Source of the DNA: Alteromonadaceae bacterium 2753L.S.0a.02
GTDB lineage: Bacteria > Pseudomonadota > Gammaproteobacteria > Pseudomonadales > Cellvibrionaceae
Direction of reading: 5' to 3'
Length of the DNA: 64,000 bases
NCBI GenBank assembly: GCA_007827375.1
Contig: VISH01000001.1
Coordinates: 1,550,001 to 1,614,000 of the forward strand
Position numbers and translations under genes: made by a program. This document shows, piece after piece, positions 59,831-64,000 of this stretch; position 1 is the stretch's first letter; the number at the start of each line of letters is the position of its first letter. The notes beneath the pieces are model-generated. The model made no database searches. It was not told where the DNA came from and saw only the letters and a program-made list of their open reading frames with translations.

Positions 59831-61087
59831 ATGGATTGGGATGGGCTCCAGGAAATTTATTACACACTTCGCGAGAATAAACTGCGAACCTTTCTTACGG
59901 CCTTTGGCGTATTTTGGGGGGTGTTTATGCTCATTTTGCTCCTCGGAGCGGGCCGTGGTTTGGAAAATGCCTCTGATAATAATTTTGGGAGCGATGACCG
60001 CAGTAGCATCTGGATCAGTGCATTTCGTACTGCGTTGCCCTACAAGGGCTTGCCGCCTGGCCGCCAAATTGAATTTACGGAAGATGATATCGCTGCGATT
60101 GAACGAGAAATTCCTGGGCTGCAATATATTTCCGCTGAAAATCGCGCCGGTATAAATTGGCAGCGTACGATCAATGTCGCCTACAAAAATAAATCAGCTA
60201 ATTACGAGGTGTATGGTGTGGGTGATGATTTCTTTCGTATCAAAAAGTATATCGAATATCCTTACGGTCGTCCCTTAAATAAATTGGATGAACGAGCAGC
60301 GCGCCGAGTGGCATTAATAGGTACTGCGGTGCAGGCCAGTCTGTTTGGTGACGCCGTAAATCCCGTTGGGGAAGAAATCACTTTTCATGGCATTGTTTTA
60401 CGGGTGATTGGTGTTTATCACGACGAGGCCCGCGAGGGACGTATGTCGGAGCGCGTCTATATACCGCTTTCTACTTTCCAAAAAACGTTTGGGCGTGCCA
60501 ACAAAGTTGGCTTAATTACCGCAACACCTCAGGCCGGCGTCGATGCGATATCGTTCGAGGAATCCATGGTTGCCTTATTGCATGCCCGCCACACCATATC
60601 TCCTGATGACGTTCGCGCAATTTCGGTATTTAACTATGCGCGTCAAACTGAAAAAATTATGCAGGTTTTTCGAGCGATAGGCGGTTTTATTTGGATTGTC
60701 GGCTTGGGAACGCTCACCGCTGGTATTGTTGGAATCAGCAATATTATGATCATTACGGTAAAAGAGCGCACGCGTGAAATTGGTGTGCGTAAAGCGCTGG
60801 GTGCAACACCATTTCATATTGTACGTATGATTTTAATGGAGTCTGTATTGCTAACTGGTGTCGCCGGTTATTTGGGCTTGGTATTGGGGATTGGCTTGCT
60901 GGAGCTGGCAAACCTGGCCATGCGGGCAAGTCATGCGCAATCCAGTTTTTTTGAGCGACCCGAAGTGGATCTTAACCTGGCGGCTCAGGCGCTCGCCATT
61001 TTAATGCTTGCTGGCGCGCTTGCCGGTTTAGCGCCTGCATTGCGAGCAGCGAAAATTATGCCGGTTGAAGCGATGAGGGAGGAGTAG
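59831..61087 (+). CDS. ABC transporter permease, MacB-like (first)
   Basis: A 418-residue FtsX/MacB-type permease: an N-terminal helix (LRTFLTAFGVFWGVFMLILLLGAG), a periplasmic domain (about residues 50-270), then three helices with GTLTAGIVGISNIMIITVKERTREIGVRKALGAT typical of the FtsX domain and PALRAAKIMPVEAMREE at the end. The ATG at 59831 lies two bases after the ATPase stop; a GTG at 59819 would overlap it. It is paralogous to the next gene, so the exporter probably is a heterodimer. Confidence 0.86.
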   Translation: MDWDGLQEIYYTLRENKLRTFLTAFGVFWGVFMLILLLGAGRGLENASDNNFGSDDRSSIWISAFRTALPYKGLPPGRQIEFTEDDIAAIEREIPGLQYISAENRAGINWQRTINVAYKNKSANYEVYGVGDDFFRIKKYIEYPYGRPLNKLDERAARRVALIGTAVQASLFGDAVNPVGEEITFHGIVLRVIGVYHDEAREGRMSERVYIPLSTFQKTFGRANKVGLITATPQAGVDAISFEESMVALLHARHTISPDDVRAISVFNYARQTEKIMQVFRAIGGFIWIVGLGTLTAGIVGISNIMIITVKERTREIGVRKALGATPFHIVRMILMESVLLTGVAGYLGLVLGIGLLELANLAMRASHAQSSFFERPEVDLNLAAQALAILMLAGALAGLAPALRAAKIMPVEAMREE

Positions 61088-61089
61088 CT

Positions 61090-62343
61090 GTGGCTATTTT
61101 CGATTCTGACTTGTGGCAGGAAATTTTCGACAGCATCGGGCGCCATAAATTGCGAACCCTGCTCACAGCATTCGGGGTGTTCTGGGGTATTTTTATGCTG
61201 GTGAATCTGGTGGGTGTTGGTAATGGTTTGCGCAACGGTGCCGAAGCGAACATGAGTGTAAAAAATGCGATTTTTATTTGGTCTGGTCGGCCGACCAGTT
61301 TTCCCTACAAAGGGTTATCGAAAGGCCGTTCAATGCGCATGACGGATGCAGACATAGACGCACTACGCAATGATGTCCCCGGTATTGATATTGTTGCGCC
61401 AGGGAACGGTATGGGGCTGCAGTTTACCCAACATGGTGTAAAAAACGATTCCTTTGATATTTCCGGAATTTGGCCCGTTGAATTTGTCACTAAAGGCTAC
61501 GACTTGTTGGAAGGGCGTTTTATCAATGTAAATGACCTTACGGCCGGGCGTAAAACGGCGGTGATTGGTGAGCGTGTTCGTAAAGTTTTATTCGATGCAA
61601 AAGAGCCCGCGGTTGGGGAAACTATTGAAATCCTGGGGGTGCAATTCAAAGTGGTGGGCGTAGTAAAACCACAGGCATTAAACAACTGGGCACAGCGGGA
61701 CCTCAATAAAATTTTTTTACCGCATACCACCTTGCGGCAAACCTTTAACCAAAGGGATACAGTGCACCGCTTGCTGATTACGATTCTGCCGGGTTTTGAT
61801 GCCTATCAAGTTGAACGTGACGTGGTTGCGAGCTTGCAGAAGCGCCATAAAATTCACCCGAAAGACCGGGCTGTGGTGGGTAGCTACAATGCCAAAAAAG
61901 ACGTTGATCGTGTGAACAGTTTATTTCAGGGGATAAGAGTATTTAGTTGGTTTGTCGCAGTGGGTACGATTATCGCTGGTGCGGTCGGAGTCGGTAATAT
62001 TATGCTCATTTCCGTGAAAGAGCGCACCAGAGAGATCGGTATTCGAAAAGCGCTGGGTGCGACGCCAGCAAATATCGTGGCCACAATTATCCAGGAATCC
62101 CTGATTATTACTTTCGTTTCCGGTTACATGGGGTTGTTTGTTGGCGTATTAAGTCTGGAGTTGCTGGCCAGCGTTGCCAGCAATGTATCTGGCGGCCCGG
62201 GTACTTTTTTAAATCCGCAGATTAATTTCGACACCGCATTGGCTGCGTTAGTTGTGCTGATCGTTGCTGGGGCTCTCGCGGCCTGGTTGCCGGCCCGCAA
62301 AGCAGCTGCTGTTGATCCCGTGATTGCGCTACAGAGTGAATAA
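61090..62343 (+). CDS. ABC transporter permease, MacB-like (second)
   Basis: A 417-residue paralogue of the preceding permease: HKLRTLLTAFGVFWGIFMLVNLVGVGNG at the N-terminus, a periplasmic MacB-PCD domain (about 45-270), and AGAVGVGNIMLISVKERTREIGIRKALGATPANIV in the FtsX part; it ends PARKAAAVDPVIALQSE. It starts with GTG at 61090 and has GGAGGAG as a strong ribosome binding site, two bases after the previous stop. Confidence 0.86.
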   Translation: MAIFDSDLWQEIFDSIGRHKLRTLLTAFGVFWGIFMLVNLVGVGNGLRNGAEANMSVKNAIFIWSGRPTSFPYKGLSKGRSMRMTDADIDALRNDVPGIDIVAPGNGMGLQFTQHGVKNDSFDISGIWPVEFVTKGYDLLEGRFINVNDLTAGRKTAVIGERVRKVLFDAKEPAVGETIEILGVQFKVVGVVKPQALNNWAQRDLNKIFLPHTTLRQTFNQRDTVHRLLITILPGFDAYQVERDVVASLQKRHKIHPKDRAVVGSYNAKKDVDRVNSLFQGIRVFSWFVAVGTIIAGAVGVGNIMLISVKERTREIGIRKALGATPANIVATIIQESLIITFVSGYMGLFVGVLSLELLASVASNVSGGPGTFLNPQINFDTALAALVVLIVAGALAAWLPARKAAAVDPVIALQSE

Positions 62344-62359
62344 ATAAACAAGGTTATTA

Positions 62360-63439
62360 ATGAAAAAAATATTTGCGATAATCATCGGATTTTGTCTTTT
62401 TGTTATTTTTATTGGAACGGCTTGGTTTTTGTACCACAAATCGCAGCAAAAGCCGGTTATTTACAAAACTGAATCTCCAGTAGTAAGAGATATAATTGTC
62501 AAAACCGTGGCGACAGGCCGAATCGTGCCACGTAAAGAGGTTGAGATAAAATCTCAGGTCTCGGGTGTGGTCGAAAAGCTTTATGTGCAAGCGGGTGATG
62601 CCGTGGCAAACGGCCAGTTATTGGCGAAAATTCGTATTATCCCCAATATGGAGCGCTTGGTTGCCGCTGAATCACGTGTGGAAACCGCCCGTTTAAAATT
62701 TGATAATGCAAAAAAAGAAAAAGAGCGGCAATTAAAGCTCTATGAAGAGCGTTTGATTTCCGAATTTGAATACAACCAATTTGTGTATGAAAATAATTTG
62801 CAGGCTGAAGAGCTGGCAGCGGCAGAGAATAATCTCGCGATAGTGCGGGAAGGCGCTTCGCAAAAAACTGGAAAAATTTCCAATCAGGTCAATGCAACTT
62901 TGCGCGGCTTGGTGCTTGATATACCTGTAAAGGAAGGTACTTTCGTTACCGAAACCAACACCTTTAATGCCGGCACTACCATAGCGAATATTGCCAATAT
63001 GGAAGATATGATTTTCGAAGGCACGGTTGATGAATCGGAAGTTGGCAAAATTCACGAAGGTATGACCTTGCTGCTCAATATTGGCGCCATGCAACAAGAC
63101 GCCTTTAACGCGACCTTAGAGTATATTTCACCTAAGGGTGTAAACGATCAGGGTACGATTAAGTTTGAAATTCGCGCGGCTGTCACTCTCAGAGAAGACC
63201 GCTTTTTACGGGCGGGTTATAGTGCCAACGCTGACATCGTACTTGAGCGACGCGATCAAGTGTTGGCAATTAATGAGCGCTTATTGCAGTTCGATGCTAA
63301 AAAAACCTTTGTAGAGCTTGAAACCGCGCCGCAAATCTTTCAGAAGCGGGAGATTCAAACCGGGCTTTCCGATGGGATATTTATTGAAGTGCGGTCGGGT
63401 GTCTCAGAACACGACCGCATCAAAAATCCGATTCCGTGA
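62360..63439 (+). CDS. Periplasmic adaptor (MacA/HlyD-like)
   Basis: A 359-residue membrane-fusion protein: one N-terminal helix (residues 3-24), a lipoyl-like half (ATGRIVPRKEVEIKSQVSGVVEKLYVQAGDAVANGQLLAKI), a helical hairpin (about 85-160, ERQLKLYEERLISEFEYNQF), the second lipoyl half (LRGLVLDIPVKEGTFV), then a beta barrel. It would couple the ABC permeases to an outer membrane channel (TolC-like, not in this window). AAGG lies before the ATG. It ends the four-gene cassette. Confidence 0.85.
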   Translation: MKKIFAIIIGFCLFVIFIGTAWFLYHKSQQKPVIYKTESPVVRDIIVKTVATGRIVPRKEVEIKSQVSGVVEKLYVQAGDAVANGQLLAKIRIIPNMERLVAAESRVETARLKFDNAKKEKERQLKLYEERLISEFEYNQFVYENNLQAEELAAAENNLAIVREGASQKTGKISNQVNATLRGLVLDIPVKEGTFVTETNTFNAGTTIANIANMEDMIFEGTVDESEVGKIHEGMTLLLNIGAMQQDAFNATLEYISPKGVNDQGTIKFEIRAAVTLREDRFLRAGYSANADIVLERRDQVLAINERLLQFDAKKTFVELETAPQIFQKREIQTGLSDGIFIEVRSGVSEHDRIKNPIP

Positions 63440-63445
63440 AACGGC

Positions 63446-64000
63446 TTATACCTCGAAGGTGAAGCCTTGCTGCGTCAGTTTTTCGTAGGCCTCTTTGTCG
63501 AAACGATACAGATTTGCAGCCCGGTGTGCGACGCCCTGCTGCTTTTCGTTACAAGGGGTGAGCAGGTTCATTTTCATAATCTTGCGGCGAAAATTCGGCT
63601 TATCGAGTTTTACATCCAAAATGGCTTCGTAAAGCTCCTGCAGTTGCAGTAGGGTGAATTTTTCAGGCAAAAGATTGAAACCAATGGGTTTGTGGCGAAC
63701 CTGGTGTTTCAGAAAATCTATACCACAGTCCATAATTTCCTGGTGGTCGAATACCAGTGGCGGAGTTTCATGAATGTTATACCACGCAGCATCAGACGCG
63801 CTAAAACCGGCCATCAGTGCATAGTCGTCGGCACTTACCAAGGCATAATAAGCAATGGTAACCACTCGCTCGGCGGGGTAGCGGCCCACCTGGCCGAAGC
63901 TTTTTAACTGTTCAAGGTAGGGGTGGCTAATACCTGTGAGGTCGCGCAACAAACGTGTCGCGGCATCTCGCAGGTCTTCCTCGAGTTTGATCCAGCCGCC
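63446..64000 (-). CDS. Nudix-domain protein with NrtR-like winged helix (partial)
   Basis: The reading frame is open to the right edge of the window, so the N-terminus is missing; 184 residues are seen. The first residues, GGWIKLEEDLRDAATRLLRDLTG, occupy the place of the Nudix box but lack the REUxEE glutamates, so hydrolysis is unlikely. The C-terminal part (about 115 residues before the end, FTLLQLQELYEAIL and NFRRKIMKMNLLTPC) fits the winged helix of NrtR-type NAD-metabolism regulators. Convergent with the adaptor gene, six bases apart. Confidence 0.75.
   Translation of the reverse strand, partial: GGWIKLEEDLRDAATRLLRDLTGISHPYLEQLKSFGQVGRYPAERVVTIAYYALVSADDYALMAGFSASDAAWYNIHETPPLVFDHQEIMDCGIDFLKHQVRHKPIGFNLLPEKFTLLQLQELYEAILDVKLDKPNFRRKIMKMNLLTPCNEKQQGVAHRAANLYRFDKEAYEKLTQQGFTFEV

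Overview
The window looks like chromosome of a free-living, polysaccharide-degrading gammaproteobacterium of the Cellvibrionaceae type (Saccharophagus, Teredinibacter or Cellvibrio-like). The reasons are the GH115 / GH10 / GH43 xylan genes, a lipoprotein built only of carbohydrate-binding modules, GWGWEN cysteine repeats like those of Cellvibrio CBM10 modules, and a gammaproteobacterial core (EngB, cytochrome c4, DsbA, RapA, RarD, TapT, DegQ). This placement is inference from gene content. I saw no tRNA, rRNA, insertion sequence, CRISPR array or prophage block.

Layout. 1-3.2 kb: the 3' part of an aerobactin-type siderophore operon (end of iucB, then iucC and iucD). 3.3-8.5 kb: housekeeping and envelope stress (dsbA-like lipoprotein and cytochrome c4, divergent engB, two small heat shock proteins with a possible RNA thermometer, degQ). 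8.6-20.5 kb: mixed single genes (DUF900-type hydrolase, GNAT, minimal MscS-like channel, DUF808 protein, aldo/keto reductase, GAF histidine kinase, creD, HI0933-type flavoprotein, GFA-like protein, a frameshifted periplasmic binding protein, an MFS carrier). 20.6-26.6 kb: an envelope cluster with a CsgG/FlgT-like protein, a lone CII-like regulator, a Cys-anchored lipoprotein, and two LPP20-type proteins flanking an MltC-type lytic transglycosylase. 26.6-32.4 kb: unknown proteins, a Kv-like channel coupled to a PaiB-like protein, YciI, DUF1015 and another MFS carrier.

32.4-39.4 kb is a three-gene operon that I consider the most unusual part. Two paralogous membrane proteins have periplasmic beta-sandwich-like sensors (one carrying four CBM10-like DGDGWGWEN repeats) and GGDEF domains that have lost the catalytic signature. 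They precede a 1312-residue beta-propeller/Y_Y_Y sensor with a degenerate GGDEF and an apparently intact EAL domain. It reads as a carbohydrate-sensing c-di-GMP phosphodiesterase system. 39.5-48.1 kb: rarD, a GIY-YIG protein, rapA, lipoproteins, tapT, an ExoP_C-type protein, a GH43 lipoprotein that seems to lack two catalytic residues, and a lipoprotein gene interrupted by an in-frame stop.

48.1-59.0 kb is a xylan locus: a two-gene histidine kinase operon, the GH115 alpha-glucuronidase gene, a divergent intergenic region holding a perfect 20-bp palindrome, a GH10 xylanase lipoprotein and a four-module carbohydrate-binding lipoprotein. The last 5 kb is a MacAB-like ABC export cassette with two permeases and an adaptor, then a NrtR-like Nudix protein cut by the window end.
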